Assembly (NCBI RefSeq): GCF_025840185.1
Contig: NZ_JAMPJU010000007.1
Coordinates: forward strand, 124,001 to 188,000
Direction: 5' to 3'
DNA: 64,000 bases
Origin: Brenneria izbisi
GTDB taxonomy: Bacteria; Pseudomonadota; Gammaproteobacteria; Enterobacterales; Enterobacteriaceae
The translations under genes and the position numbers were made by a program. Numbering within the stretch: position 1 is the stretch's first letter; each line of letters opens with the position of its first letter. The notes beneath the pieces are model-generated. The model was given only the letters and a program-made list of their open reading frames with translations. It did no database searches and had not been told where the DNA came from. Positions 36,577 to 46,700 of this stretch are shown in pieces.

Positions 36577-36640
36577 AAAAATAATGATGATGGCTCAGAA
36601 ATCACAGGACTGATTCATCCTTTAATACAGCATGAAGAGA

Positions 36641-37687
36641 TTATAACTTGTGTATATTGGCAGGGCTGACCTTGCATGAGGTGGTGTTCCATTTTTCACC
36701 GAATTTCTCCTCCTTACCCTTGCCTTTTTCCACGCCTTTATACTCTTCACAAATTGGCGGTTTGCCGGATTGGTAGTTTTTGATTCTCAGATCACGAATT
36801 TCAGCGACATCGCCATAATTGCGGTTTACGCCAGCAATGCTGTCAATGACGCCATTGATGGTTGCGCTGACGATAGTGAGTTTACGCGGGCCGCCATTAT
36901 TGGTGCAATCGCCGCATGAACGCCACAATTTCCCATGTTCGCCCGTTAGGGTGAAGTTGCCCTGCACGATGGTATGGCTATTTTTGGTATTCTGCTGCAA
37001 CACTTTATCTGGCTTGCCGCCAGGACCATTTTGGGTGTTATGCGCGACGCCGCCCACGATCGTCATGGTTTTGCCATTATTGGTGGCGGCATCTTCGCAG
37101 ATATCTTCCCAGATCACATTTTCAATGCGGCAATCGCCGCTTGCGCAGTGAATGCCATCTGAACCGCCTTTGGCGGAGATGCGCAGGTTTTTAATGCTGG
37201 CGTTTTCCAGGGTGATCACCGCAGGTTGTTTGTCGCTGTCGCCTCTACAGCTTAGCCCAACGGTTATTCCGTCGCAGTCCACCGTTTTGTTTTGAATAAC
37301 CGCCCCGGCTTTACACTCGGAACTGGCTGCCAACGCATTTGCTCGCAGTAACGCACTAGCATTGTTAGTGATGGTTGTCGCCGCATTGGATTGCTGGATG
37401 TTGTTGCTGCTGTCCACGGTATCGACCCAATACCAATAGTCGGTATCCGCTTTGGCCGTATCATCAGTAAAAGTACGGTCATTGGGATTTAATTCGGCAA
37501 TTTTTTCACGACTTTCCTGGATATTGCCGGTGCTGCGATAAACCTCCTGCCTGACCAGATTGCCGGTATCGGTAGACCAGCTTAAGTGGGTGGCATTATC
37601 TTTCTTGAGCAGCATAAGCATGGTATCTGTGGCCTGAGAAGAAAAAGCCGCCATAAATAAAAATAGTGATGTTAGATACTTAAACAT
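36641..37687 (-). CDS. pelI: Pectate lyase, polysaccharide lyase family 3 (PelI type)
   Basis: A secreted enzyme that cleaves polygalacturonate by beta-elimination. It has 348 residues, near the size of Dickeya PelI. A signal peptide ends at about residue 20 (SSQA/TD). Residues about 22-105 look like a fibronectin type III domain (THLSWSTDTGNLVRQEVYRS, DYWYWVDTV). The family-3 beta-helix follows, with many cysteines (GLSCRGD, GIHCASGDCRIENVIWEDIC, RSCGDC). AT-rich DNA of about 360 bases lies upstream; no convincing KdgR or CRP site was found in it. No out or other pel genes are in the window. Confidence 0.88.
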   Translation of the reverse strand: MFKYLTSLFLFMAAFSSQATDTMLMLLKKDNATHLSWSTDTGNLVRQEVYRSTGNIQESREKIAELNPNDRTFTDDTAKADTDYWYWVDTVDSSNNIQQSNAATTITNNASALLRANALAASSECKAGAVIQNKTVDCDGITVGLSCRGDSDKQPAVITLENASIKNLRISAKGGSDGIHCASGDCRIENVIWEDICEDAATNNGKTMTIVGGVAHNTQNGPGGKPDKVLQQNTKNSHTIVQGNFTLTGEHGKLWRSCGDCTNNGGPRKLTIVSATINGVIDSIAGVNRNYGDVAEIRDLRIKNYQSGKPPICEEYKGVEKGKGKEEKFGEKWNTTSCKVSPANIHKL

Positions 37688-38046
37688 AAGTTTACTCCTT
37701 GTATATCACACGAATATTATTCCCTCTACAGCAGAGGAGAATATTGGGTGATTCCTGAAGCACATCAACGCGATAATATAATAAAAAAATTCGATAGCTA
37801 ATAATAAAATGAAACTAATGGCGGCATTGATATATTTTTTCTGATTGTTGTTTCCGTCTCCTTTTGTTTATTATTTTCTTTTTACATAAGAAAATATTTT
37901 ATTAGTTTTGGACGAGATATTCAGATTGTTGACCTGAAAAAAAAGAAATGCGGGACTCAGTCGTATTCAGTTTTTTCTGCATATTGCATTCCTCCCCAGC
38001 GTCAGCTATGGCGGCGTGCCGATGGGTAATATGCAATCATCAATGA
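37688..38046. other. AT-rich gap upstream of pelI
   Basis: This stretch should hold the pelI promoter on the reverse strand. It is AT-rich, with a small CCTCT/AGAGG hairpin near 37732-37746. I could not find a two-sided KdgR or CRP palindrome, and no coding frame is visible. Confidence 0.5.
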
Positions 38047-38199
38047 TGCGATAACGGACGCTATACAGTCAGCAATGGCTGGGGCATCATACGGGCCGAT
38101 GTCAGCGTTCCTCTGACAGAAGCATACGTCATCCACTCACGGACAGTCGTTCCGGGCAGCGCGGTTCGGCTTGTCGGTAAGACCTGTAGGTTGGTATAG
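38047..38199 (+). other. Coding remnant just before ansB
   Basis: After TGA 38044 the frame reads CDNGRYTVSNGWGIIRADVS, then VPLTEAYVIHSRTVVPGSAV and RLVGKTCRLV before TAG 38197. It has no start codon and looks like the 3' end of a lost gene, from its even codon use and structured residue pattern. It ends three bases before the ansB ATG. The parent protein was not recognised. Confidence 0.35.
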
Positions 38200-38202
38200 A
38201 TT

Positions 38203-39252
38203 ATGGAAAGGATGTTTAAATCATGGTTTGTGATCGTTGTGGTGTGTTTTTCTGCGCTGGTCAGCGCGGCTGAAAGCCGGCCCAACATTGTGATTTTGGC
38301 GACGGGCGGCACCATTGCCGGTTCTGCGGCGGCGAATACGCAAACAACAGGTTACCAGGCCGGGACGTTGGGCGTGGATACGCTGATCAATGCCGTACCG
38401 GAATTGAAAACGCTGGCCAATATTACAGGCGAGCAGGTGGTCAATATCGGTAGTGAAAACATGACCAGCGATGTGCTGTTGAAGCTCAGTAAAAAGGTTA
38501 ATGCACTGCTGGCGCGTGAGGATGTTGACGGCGTGGTCATCACCCATGGTACGGATACGTTGGATGAGTCGCCTTACTTTCTCAACCTGACGGTAAAAAG
38601 CGACAAACCGGTTGTTTTTGCAGCGGCTATGCGGCCAGCCACCTCGATCAGCGCCGATGGGCCGATGAACCTATACGGCGCGGTGAAGGTTGCGGCGGAT
38701 AAAAACGCGCGTGGCCGCGGAGTGATGGTGGTGATGAACGATCGTATCGGATCGGCGCGTTTTATCAGTAAAACCAATGCATCGACCCTGGACACGTTCA
38801 AGGCGCCGGAAGAGGGCTACCTCGGCGTGATGATCGGCGACAGGATCTATTACCAAAACCGTCTGGACAAGATCCACACCACCCGTTCGGTTTTTGACGT
38901 AAGCCAACTGGAAAAACTGCCGCCAGTCGATATTATTTATGGCTATCAGGATGATCCTGAATACATGTATGATGCGGCGATAACACATGGCGTAAAAGGG
39001 ATCGTCTATGCGGGTATGGGTGCGGGCAGCGTTTCCAAACGCAGTAATGCCGGTATCCGCAAGGCGGAAAGCAAAGGCATTGTCGTGGTTCGTTCCAGCC
39101 GTACCGGTAGTGGCATTGTTCCGCCGGATGCAGGTCAACCGGGGCTGGTGTCGGATTCACTCAATCCGGCCAAATCACGTATTCTGCTGATGCTGGCGTT
39201 GACAAAAACCACGAATCCGGCTGTGATTCAGGAATATTTCCATACTTATTAA
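38203..39252 (+). CDS. ansB: Periplasmic L-asparaginase II
   Basis: This enzyme hydrolyses L-asparagine to aspartate and ammonia in the periplasm. It has 349 residues with a signal peptide to about residue 22 (VSAA/ES). The catalytic threonine of [10 protein letters not shown] (Thr37) and the second-site [13 protein letters not shown] (Thr117, Asp118) match the E. coli AnsB pairs T12 and T89/D90. The C terminus IQEYFHTY is like E. coli IQQIFNQY. It may begin at ATG 38203 or ATG 38212; both give a complete signal peptide. A terminator follows. Confidence 0.93.
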   Translation: MERMFKSWFVIVVVCFSALVSAAESRPNIVILATGGTIAGSAAANTQTTGYQAGTLGVDTLINAVPELKTLANITGEQVVNIGSENMTSDVLLKLSKKVNALLAREDVDGVVITHGTDTLDESPYFLNLTVKSDKPVVFAAAMRPATSISADGPMNLYGAVKVAADKNARGRGVMVVMNDRIGSARFISKTNASTLDTFKAPEEGYLGVMIGDRIYYQNRLDKIHTTRSVFDVSQLEKLPPVDIIYGYQDDPEYMYDAAITHGVKGIVYAGMGAGSVSKRSNAGIRKAESKGIVVVRSSRTGSGIVPPDAGQPGLVSDSLNPAKSRILLMLALTKTTNPAVIQEYFHTY

Positions 39253-39322
39253 CCGACGCTGCAACGTGCGCGCAAGCCGTTGTATCTTGCAAGTTGGCGG
39301 CTATTTATAACGAAGTGCGACG

Positions 39323-39350
39323 GCCCCGTTATTTATCGCGGGGCTGTTTT
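39323..39350 (+). terminator. Intrinsic terminator after ansB
   Basis: GCCCCG (39323-39328) pairs with CGGGGC (39339-39344), a GC-rich stem followed by TGTTTT. Confidence 0.7.
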
Positions 39351-39491
39351 CTGTGGCAATGGCTGATGATAAAAGCAGCGCATGGCTGTTACATCACAAG
39401 ATATTGCCGATGGGTTTAACCAACGTTGATGACCTGATCGTATCATGATGCTGTCAAAACGGGTTTGGTAAAAATAAGGATACGTCATTAG

Positions 39492-40013
39492 ATGACACAA
39501 CCCATTTTTATGGTTGGCGCCAGAGGCTGTGGGAAAACCACGGTCGGGGAGCAACTATCGCGGGCGTTAGGATATGACTTTGTCGATACTGACGTGTTTA
39601 TGCAACAGAGCAGTAAAATGACGGTGGCCGAGGTGGTGGCGCAGGAAGGGTGGCAGGGTTTTCGGCAACGAGAGAGTCTGGCATTGCAGCATGTTACGTC
39701 TAATCGCCGCGTCATCGCCACTGGCGGCGGTATGGTGTTGGCGGAAGCCAACCGGCGCTTTATGCATGAACGCGGTATTGTGATTTATCTGCACGCCAGT
39801 GCTGAGCTACTGGCACAACGCATTGAGGTAAATCCACTGGATCAGCAGCGACCCACGCTCACCGGACGACCTATCGCCGAAGAGATGGCGGATGTGCTGG
39901 CCGCACGTGAAGTGCTTTACCGTGGCGTCGCGCATCATATTGTGGATGCGGCGCAAGCGCCGGCGATGATTGTGGCGGATGTGATGCAGGTGCTGCGCCT
40001 GTCGGCCGCATAA
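39492..40013 (+). CDS. aroL: Shikimate kinase II
   Basis: AroL phosphorylates shikimate with ATP in aromatic amino-acid synthesis. It has 173 residues (174 in E. coli). The Walker A is GARGCGKTT (9-17); [10 protein letters not shown] and RPTLTGRP follow as the shikimate and lid regions. AAGGA lies 11 bases upstream. In E. coli yaiA and aroM lie between aroL and ppnP; here both are absent. No TyrR box was found upstream by eye. Confidence 0.94.
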   Translation: MTQPIFMVGARGCGKTTVGEQLSRALGYDFVDTDVFMQQSSKMTVAEVVAQEGWQGFRQRESLALQHVTSNRRVIATGGGMVLAEANRRFMHERGIVIYLHASAELLAQRIEVNPLDQQRPTLTGRPIAEEMADVLAAREVLYRGVAHHIVDAAQAPAMIVADVMQVLRLSAA

Positions 40014-40142
40014 CGCGACGGGCAAAATAATCATCAGTTGGTGTTACCGATAGCGCACTTTTATTGAATAGATAGTGACAGTGCCTCGGTTCTCCTTTTA
40101 AGATGAATTTTCTTGATTTTTTCCGACGATAGGTGCCGCGTT

Positions 40143-40427
40143 ATGCTGAAGGTAAACGAGTATTTTGCAGGGAAAGTGAAATCCATTGGCTTTGATAGCG
40201 GCAGCATTGGCCGCGCCAGTGTTGGTGTGATGGACGCAGGAGAGTATACGTTTGCTACGGGGAGTGCGGAAGAAATGACGGTGATTACCGGCGCGCTGAA
40301 AGTCCTGTTGCCGGGAGCACCAGACTGGCAGGTATTTATGCCGGGCGATTCGTTTTTTGTTCCCGCGCACAGTGAATTCAATTTGCAGGTGGTGGAAGCC
40401 TCCTCTTATTTATGTAAATACCTGTAA
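40143..40427 (+). CDS. ppnP: Pyrimidine/purine nucleoside phosphorylase PpnP (YaiE)
   Basis: PpnP splits nucleosides with phosphate into base and ribose-1-phosphate and accepts many nucleosides. The ATG at 40143 gives 94 residues, the E. coli length. It is a single cupin barrel with [20 protein letters not shown] and [17 protein letters not shown], ending in [12 protein letters not shown]. An in-frame start at 40113 adds unconserved residues. A terminator follows. Confidence 0.94.
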   Translation: MLKVNEYFAGKVKSIGFDSGSIGRASVGVMDAGEYTFATGSAEEMTVITGALKVLLPGAPDWQVFMPGDSFFVPAHSEFNLQVVEASSYLCKYL

Positions 40428-40458
40428 TGCTGCTCTTCTGCTAAAGTTGGTTATTCCG

Positions 40459-40493
40459 CGTCGCTTTTGTGTTTATGAAAAGCGGCGTTTTTA
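40459..40493 (+). terminator. Intrinsic terminator after ppnP
   Basis: CGTCGCTTTT (40459-40468) pairs with AAAAGCGGCG (40478-40487) over ten bases (one G-U), followed by TTTTTATTT. Confidence 0.85.
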
Positions 40494-40769
40494 TTTATTG
40501 TCGTTCCCATAGTGTTTTTTAGCGTATAAACTGCGATCAGCAATATATAATATGGGTTGTCAGTTCTTTTAATTATCAGATAATATATTTTTTTCTTATT
40601 GCCTGAGTGTGGTTTTATCTGCTGTTCGTTTCATTGTTTTTAATAATTTAATTCGTCATGTTCTTAATTGTTAATATTAATATCTTGTTTTTATTAAAAA
40701 GCTAGTTGAAGCTGTTTGTTTATTTTTGTGGGCGCCTCAGTAAATTAACACCGCTTAATGCGATCTGGC

Positions 40770-40796
40770 TCAAGTTTTATTTTATGATGCCGTTAT
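40770..40796 (+). promoter_or_regulatory. Sigma-28 (FliA) class promoter of the chemoreceptor gene
   Basis: TCAAGTTT (40770-40777) and GCCGTTAT (40789-40796) are separated by exactly 11 bases. This is close to the flagellar sigma-28 consensus (TAAAGTTT, 11 bases, GCCGATAA). It lies 34 bases before the methyl-accepting protein ATG. The AT-rich stretch from 40494 to 40769 shows nothing else I can support. Confidence 0.75.
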
Positions 40797-40830
40797 GAAA
40801 GATATTACAATTCCATGCTAAGAGTCTCCT

Positions 40831-42621
40831 ATGTTGAAAACAACACGTGGCCGCATTTTGGCGGCTTGTACGACAATCGTTGTGCTTTCTCTCGCCATTA
40901 ATACTTTTCTTAATTACACCATAGCAAATAACTCTAATGAGGAGTCCATCGATAACATGCTGAATGCGGTAGCGACCAGCCACAGCATGGCGATTGGCGA
41001 ATGGGTGCAATCTAAAACCCTGATGGTTACCGCACTCAACGATAACGTGCTGACCAATGACGATCCTATTCCTCTGTTTAAACAGGTCGCCGCTTCTGGC
41101 GGGTTCATTAATGTTTATATGGGATATGAGGATAAAACCGCGAAATTTTCCGATCCTGCGGGTATCCCCGCGGATTATGACCCGACGATCCGTCCCTGGT
41201 ATCAACAGGCGGTGAAAGCAGGCAAACCGATTGCCACCGCGCCTTATGTCGATGTTTCGACCAAAGAACTGATTGTTTCTTTCGCCGCGCCAGTGTTGGA
41301 TGGCGGTACGCTCAAAGGGGTGCTGGGCAGCGATGTGACCATGCAGAGCGTGATTGAGAACGTGAAGTCAATCAATCCAACGCCTGCCAGCTTCGGCGTG
41401 TTGATCGCGCGTGACGGCACGATTATCGCGCATCCTGATGAAAAGCTCACATTGAAGAATATTGCCGAGATCGCGCCGGGTATTGATCTGAGTGCGTTAA
41501 TAGCGGCAACACGTCCGCTTGCTATTGATGTCGCGGGCGCGACAAAACTGGTGCTTGCCCAGCCGATCCGCGGTACGGACTGGTATATGCTGGTGGCGCT
41601 GGATAGAGCCGAAGCTACCGAAGGCATGCGTTCTTTACTGTTCACCTCCGTCGGTACGCTGCTGGTGATTGCATTAATTGGTTCGCTGGTGGTTGGATTC
41701 ATCATTACGTCAACGCTGAAGCGTTTGCTGTTGATTCGTGATGCGATGGACGATATCAGTCATGGCAATAACGATCTGACGCAGCGTCTGCCGGATGAAG
41801 GACATGATGAGGTCGCGCAGATCGCGCGTTCATTTAATATCTTTATCGATAAGCTCGGCCAGGTGATGTCTCAGATCCGTGATATCAGCGCCTCGTTACA
41901 GATGGCGGCGGATGAAATCTCGGCGGGAAATAATGACCTGTCGTCGCGAACCGAGTCTGCGGCGTCAAGCATTCAGCAAACGGCGGCAGCGTTGGAGCAG
42001 ATTTCCGCGACCGTTACGCAGTCTGCCGGTTCTGCGCAGCAGGTGAATGAAAAAGCCCTGACCCTGGCGAAGGATGCCGGGGTGGGCGGAAAGGTCGTGT
42101 CTGATGTGATTGTCACAATGGAAGATATTGTGACCGCATCCGGCAAAATTGGCGATATTATCGGCGTGATTGACGGCATCGCTTTCCAGACGAATATCCT
42201 GGCGCTGAATGCGGCGGTGGAAGCGGCGCGGGCTGGCGAGCAGGGGCGCGGTTTCGCGGTGGTCGCGGGTGAAGTGCGTAATCTGGCGCAGCGCAGCGCG
42301 CAGGCGGCGAAAGAGATTAAAGAACTGATTGAATCGACCGTTGCCAGCGTCACATCCGGTTCGACGCAGGTGCGCCAGGCCAGCAGTACCATGAATGAAA
42401 TTGTTGGCGGGGTTTCGACGGTCACGACGGTGATGTCTGAGATCACTCATGCGGCTGATGAACAGATGCGCGGCATCCATGAAATCAATAAAGCGGTCGC
42501 GCAGTTGGATTCGATGGTGCAGCAGAATGCGGCGTTGGTTCAGGAGTCTGCGGCGGCATCCGCGGCATTGCAGTCACAGGCCGACGATTTGACGAAGGTA
42601 ATCGGACACTTCAAAGTGTAG
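40831..42621 (+). CDS. Methyl-accepting chemotaxis protein with dCache-type sensor
   Basis: A 596-residue chemoreceptor. Transmembrane helix 1 covers about 10-31. A large periplasmic double-Cache sensor covers about 35-270 ([19 protein letters not shown] and [19 protein letters not shown] are the usual ligand-pocket stretch, often for amino acids or organic acids). Transmembrane helix 2 lies at about 272-295 and HAMP at about 297-350. The signalling domain has its tip at [20 protein letters not shown] (about 463). There is no C-terminal NWETF-type CheR tether. It lies in the aroL-ppnP-rdgC interval, where E. coli has no receptor, and has its own sigma-28 promoter. The ligand is unknown. Confidence 0.93.
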   Translation: MLKTTRGRILAACTTIVVLSLAINTFLNYTIANNSNEESIDNMLNAVATSHSMAIGEWVQSKTLMVTALNDNVLTNDDPIPLFKQVAASGGFINVYMGYEDKTAKFSDPAGIPADYDPTIRPWYQQAVKAGKPIATAPYVDVSTKELIVSFAAPVLDGGTLKGVLGSDVTMQSVIENVKSINPTPASFGVLIARDGTIIAHPDEKLTLKNIAEIAPGIDLSALIAATRPLAIDVAGATKLVLAQPIRGTDWYMLVALDRAEATEGMRSLLFTSVGTLLVIALIGSLVVGFIITSTLKRLLLIRDAMDDISHGNNDLTQRLPDEGHDEVAQIARSFNIFIDKLGQVMSQIRDISASLQMAADEISAGNNDLSSRTESAASSIQQTAAALEQISATVTQSAGSAQQVNEKALTLAKDAGVGGKVVSDVIVTMEDIVTASGKIGDIIGVIDGIAFQTNILALNAAVEAARAGEQGRGFAVVAGEVRNLAQRSAQAAKEIKELIESTVASVTSGSTQVRQASSTMNEIVGGVSTVTTVMSEITHAADEQMRGIHEINKAVAQLDSMVQQNAALVQESAAASAALQSQADDLTKVIGHFKV

Positions 42622-42623
42622 GC

Positions 42624-42665
42624 ATGATGCCCGTCGCAACGATGTTGGTTAACGGCGGGCATCAT
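42624..42665. terminator. Hairpin between the chemoreceptor and rdgC
   Basis: ATGATGCCCGTCG (42624-42636) pairs with CGGCGGGCATCAT (42653-42665), 13 pairs with one G-U. It lies between convergent genes. No T run follows, so termination efficiency is uncertain. Confidence 0.55.
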
Positions 42666-42690
42666 TCAGGCGCGTACATTCATCGCGAGA

Positions 42691-43620
42691 TTAGCGCTGC
42701 GCCTCGCCGCCCAGCGCTTCAATCAGATTACTGATCAGGGCAGCGAGTTCGCTGGTCATCAGAATAAAATCGGCATCGAAACGCTGCGCAAAATCATCCC
42801 GGTCAATGTCATCATTCTGCTCACGCAACGTATCTGAAAATTTCAATCGTTTCAGTGAACCGTCGTCTGATAGCACCAGTTGCAGACGTTCCTGCCAGTC
42901 CAACGCCAGTTTAGTGACCAACTTACCAGCTTCAATATGGACGGTTATCTCGTCGCTCACCAGATCCTGCTTCTTACAGCGAATAACCCCGCCATCCTCC
43001 AGAATGGCTTTCAACTCGGCCTCATCCTGCAAGGTGAAACCCGCCGGCGGCTCGCCGGAACGCACCCATTCGGTCAACGTCAGTGCTATCGGATTTTCCA
43101 TGGTAAGCGGCACGACAGGCAGCGAACCGAGCGTTTTACGCAACAGCGCCAGCGTATCCTCGGCTTTTTTAGCGCTGGCCGCATCTACCATGATCAGGCC
43201 ATTTACCGTATCAATCCATAACCAGATCTGACTGAATCGGCTGAAAGCGCGCGGCAGCAGACTGTGCAGCACTTCGTCTTTCAGAGAATCTTTCTCGGTC
43301 TTTTTCAGCTTGCGGTGTTGCTCCGCCTCCAGCCGCTCGATTTTGGCTTGCAGCGTTTGTTTAATCACCGGAGAAGGCAGAATTTTCTCTTCTTTGCGGG
43401 CGCAGAGAACGATCTGTCCATTCACGCTATGCGTCAATGCATCACTGTGAGAACCCATGGGCGATACCCAACCGGTTTTCATCATGTCCTGACTGCCGCA
43501 AGGCGTAAAAGCAAAGCTGACAAGCTGTTTTTCCAGTTCATCCGCTGATAAAACGTTCCCTTTGGATAAAACAGCGTCCCGGCTTAAGCGGTAAATCATT
43601 AAGTTTTTAAACCACAGCAT
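42691..43620 (-). CDS. rdgC: Recombination-associated protein RdgC
   Basis: RdgC is a ring-shaped DNA-binding protein that limits RecA-driven exchange. It has 309 residues (303 in E. coli). The stretches [20 protein letters not shown] and [17 protein letters not shown]-like [18 protein letters not shown] are nearly identical to E. coli, as is the end [12 protein letters not shown] small insertion near residues 20-26 ([12 protein letters not shown]) explains the extra length. It lies next to sbcC, another recombination gene, but not in one operon with it (125-base gap). Confidence 0.96.
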   Translation of the reverse strand: MLWFKNLMIYRLSRDAVLSKGNVLSADELEKQLVSFAFTPCGSQDMMKTGWVSPMGSHSDALTHSVNGQIVLCARKEEKILPSPVIKQTLQAKIERLEAEQHRKLKKTEKDSLKDEVLHSLLPRAFSRFSQIWLWIDTVNGLIMVDAASAKKAEDTLALLRKTLGSLPVVPLTMENPIALTLTEWVRSGEPPAGFTLQDEAELKAILEDGGVIRCKKQDLVSDEITVHIEAGKLVTKLALDWQERLQLVLSDDGSLKRLKFSDTLREQNDDIDRDDFAQRFDADFILMTSELAALISNLIEALGGEAQR

Positions 43621-43745
43621 GGTGTTATCCCTGACTGGGCGCGCAGGTTTGCACGCGGGTTTATTGATGCAGCGCGCATGATAACCAATTCGGCGGGCTT
43701 ATGTAGCATAAAATGAGATCATTCAGCGCCGCCGCGCCGTGTGAA

Positions 43746-46700
43746 CTAAACGGCAAACTGTGGCGCCAGACGGCTGAGTCCCAAACCGTTGACTTTTTCC
43801 ACTTTGATCTGCACCGGAATGCGCTCTTTCATCGCCTCGACATGACTGATGACGCCGATCGTCTTACCGGAGGCGTTAAGATTATCCAGCGCATCCAACG
43901 CGGTATCGAGGGTTTCGGCATCCAGCGTACCGAAGCCTTCATCCAGAAACAGCGAATCAATACTGGTTTTATTACTCACCAGATCGGAAAGCGCCAACGC
44001 CAGCGCCAAACTGACCAGAAAGCTCTCGCCGCCAGACAAGGTACGAGTATCCCTGATGGCGTCGGCCTGCCAGGTATCCACCACCTGAAGCTCCAGTTCT
44101 TCGCTGGTTTTCCGCTGTAGCTGATAGCGGCCATGCAAGCGGGAAAGCTGCCGATTAGCCAGATACACCAGATGATCCAGCGTCAGACCTTGAGCGAAAC
44201 GGCGGAATTTATCGCCTTTCTGTGAGCCAATCAGATCATTGAGGCAACTCCAGTCGTCATAGTGTTGCTGACTTTGTGCGATTTCGGCCAATAGCGCCTG
44301 CTGGTTTTGCCGATGCCGTTGATCGTCATTGAGCCGCTGGCGGATTTCACCCTGCTGTTGATGGTTTGCTTTCAGGTTTTCCTGATGCACGGCCAACGCT
44401 TGTTCAATAATGGGCCGCGTGGCGTCCTCGGCGAGCGCGGCGGGTCGCTGTTGCCGGTGGGTCAGTAATTGCTGTTCTGCCTGCTGATATAAGGCCATGG
44501 CCTGCTGGCGCGCCTGAGACAGCGTTTCTTTCCACGCCTGTAATTGGTAACGCTCTTGCTCATCAAGCAAGGCGTGGTTGAAGGCTGTTTCATCGGGGAA
44601 GCCGCTTTGTCGCAACGCTTGCGCGAAGCGCTGTTCGGCCTGTTGAGTCAACGCGGCAACGCGGGTTTGCTGCTGTATGACGCTGCTTAGCTCACCGTTC
44701 AGACGACTGAGGGTTGACTCGGTCTGTTGACGTTGTTGCTGTGCCTGCTGACAGGCTTGTTCATATTGCTGGCTGAGTTGACGCAGCCGGTTGCTGACTT
44801 CCGTTGTCTGTTGGCGGCCAAAAAGCTGCCGCCGTTGCTGTCGGCGTGTCTCCAACTCTTTGCATAGCAAGGCCTGTTGCTGGGTCAGCGCCTGCGCCTG
44901 TTGCGTCGTTTCCGCCAGCGTATTGGTCAGATGTTGGTATTGCGTCTCTAATGCCGTTAGTTGGTTTGCGCTCTGTTGCAGCGCCTGCTCGCTATTTTTC
45001 CAGCATTGCCATTCTTCCGTTCGCAGCGCCAGCCAGTCCGCTTGTTCCGTTATGGCTGGCAGGGGTAGGGCGAATGTCTTTAACGTATTCTCCAATGACT
45101 GTTGATGCCGCGTTTGCTGGGTGTGCATTTGTTGCAGCGATTGCTGAACCTCATCCTGGGCCTGTCGCAGCGTCTGCTGCTGTTGATTATTCAAGGCGAT
45201 CGCTTGTTGGGTATTTTGCAGCGCGGCATTGGTGTTGGTCAGTGAATCCTTACTTTCCTGCCACTGCTTTTGTGCCTGCTCCCGGATGACGATCTGCCGT
45301 TGAATCTGTTGCTCCCTGATTTCACTTTGCGTCAGCCAGTCGGTCACTTCAGCGGCTTGCTCGGGGGGAAAGTCCACTTGTAAGCGCTTACTGACCTCTT
45401 GCCACTGTTGCAGCAGCGTCTGGTATGTATCAGCCAGCCGGGAAGCCTCCTCGGATTGTTGCTGAACCTGTTGATTTAATGAGATCAGTCGGGCATCGCC
45501 ATGCGTCAGCGCGTTTTCCAACTGCCCGGTTTCCTGTCGCAATTGAAGCAGGCGTTGCTCGGTTTGTGATGGTTGCAGCGCCTGGTAGCTGACAATCGCC
45601 GGGTGATGGGTAGAGCCGCACAGCGGACATGCTTCGCCCGGCTGTAAGCGGTCCCGCTCGGCTTCCAGTTGAACAATGCGCAATTCCAACTGATAACGTT
45701 TTTCCAGATCGGCCAGACGATCGCGCCGTTGTTCCCATGTTTGCCGCTGTTGTTTCTGCTCTGCTTCCAACAGTTGGATCGCTTCCCGCAACGGGTTCTG
45801 CTGCTTTTCCACCTGTTGCCGACGCAGTGTTAACTGTTGAAACAACGCCAATGTGGTTGCCAGTTGCTGACGCTCAGGGCGCAGGGCGATGGACTGACTT
45901 AGCTGCTGATGCAATGCATCGAGAGGCTGTGCGGCCTCCTGAGCGTCCAGTGTCTGCTGATGGTGTGTGAACTGCCGTTGCGCTTCCTCGACGGTAGCCT
46001 GCCGCGCACGCTGCTGTGCGGTTAACGTTGCGGCGGTTTGTCTTAACTGTTCCGCTTGTCCGGCAAAGGTGGTCTGCTTTTCCCACAGGCTGGTTGCTTC
46101 ATCCTGCAATTGTTTCTGTTGCTGAAATTGCGCGCGCCACAGCGAGAGATGTTCTCCCCAATGCTGATGATGGACATGCTGCTGTTGATAGGCGGTAAGC
46201 TGTTCAATCTGTTGCCGGATCGCTTGCCGTTGCTGTTCGGTTTGGGCCTGTCGGTGTTGCGTCGCTTGTTGATGCGCCACGGCCTGTTCCCGCTCCTGCC
46301 GTTGTTTCTCCGCCTGCTGTTGCAGCGTCTTGATCTGATGATCGAGTGGGATCACTTGCTCATTAATCAGCGTTTCTTGCTGTTGCCGAAAATTTGCATG
46401 TTCGCGCAGTGTCTGAACGGCTTGCTCTTCTTGTTCACGTCGCGCGGTGAGCATGGTGGTTTGGGTTTGCTGCTGTTCCGTCAGACGGGCAACCTGCTGC
46501 GTCAGGTCGGCGGATTCGCGTTGATAGCGTTCCCGCTCCTGTTGGAGCGGACGGAGTTTTTCCGCCGGCTCGCTTTGCGCCAGCTTTGCCAATTGCGGTT
46601 GCGCCTGCAACATGGCGGTTTCAGCCGCATCATGCTGTGTTTTTGCCGTGGCGAGAGATGACTGACGCTGCGCCAGCAGATCAAACCAACGTTGATGAGT

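Noticed and set aside
37688-38046. KdgR or CRP sites upstream of pelI
   Set aside because: Only half-sites (ATGAAAC, ATCACAC) were seen, with no symmetric partner.
40494-40769. Small RNA or gene in the AT-rich gap before the chemoreceptor
   Set aside because: No terminator-ended transcript unit or protein-like frame was found; low complexity explains the open stretches.
46056-46661. Long forward-strand open frames inside sbcC (up to about 200 codons)
   Set aside because: The glutamine-rich coiled coil on the other strand produces leucine-rich antisense frames without stops; there is no independent evidence for them.
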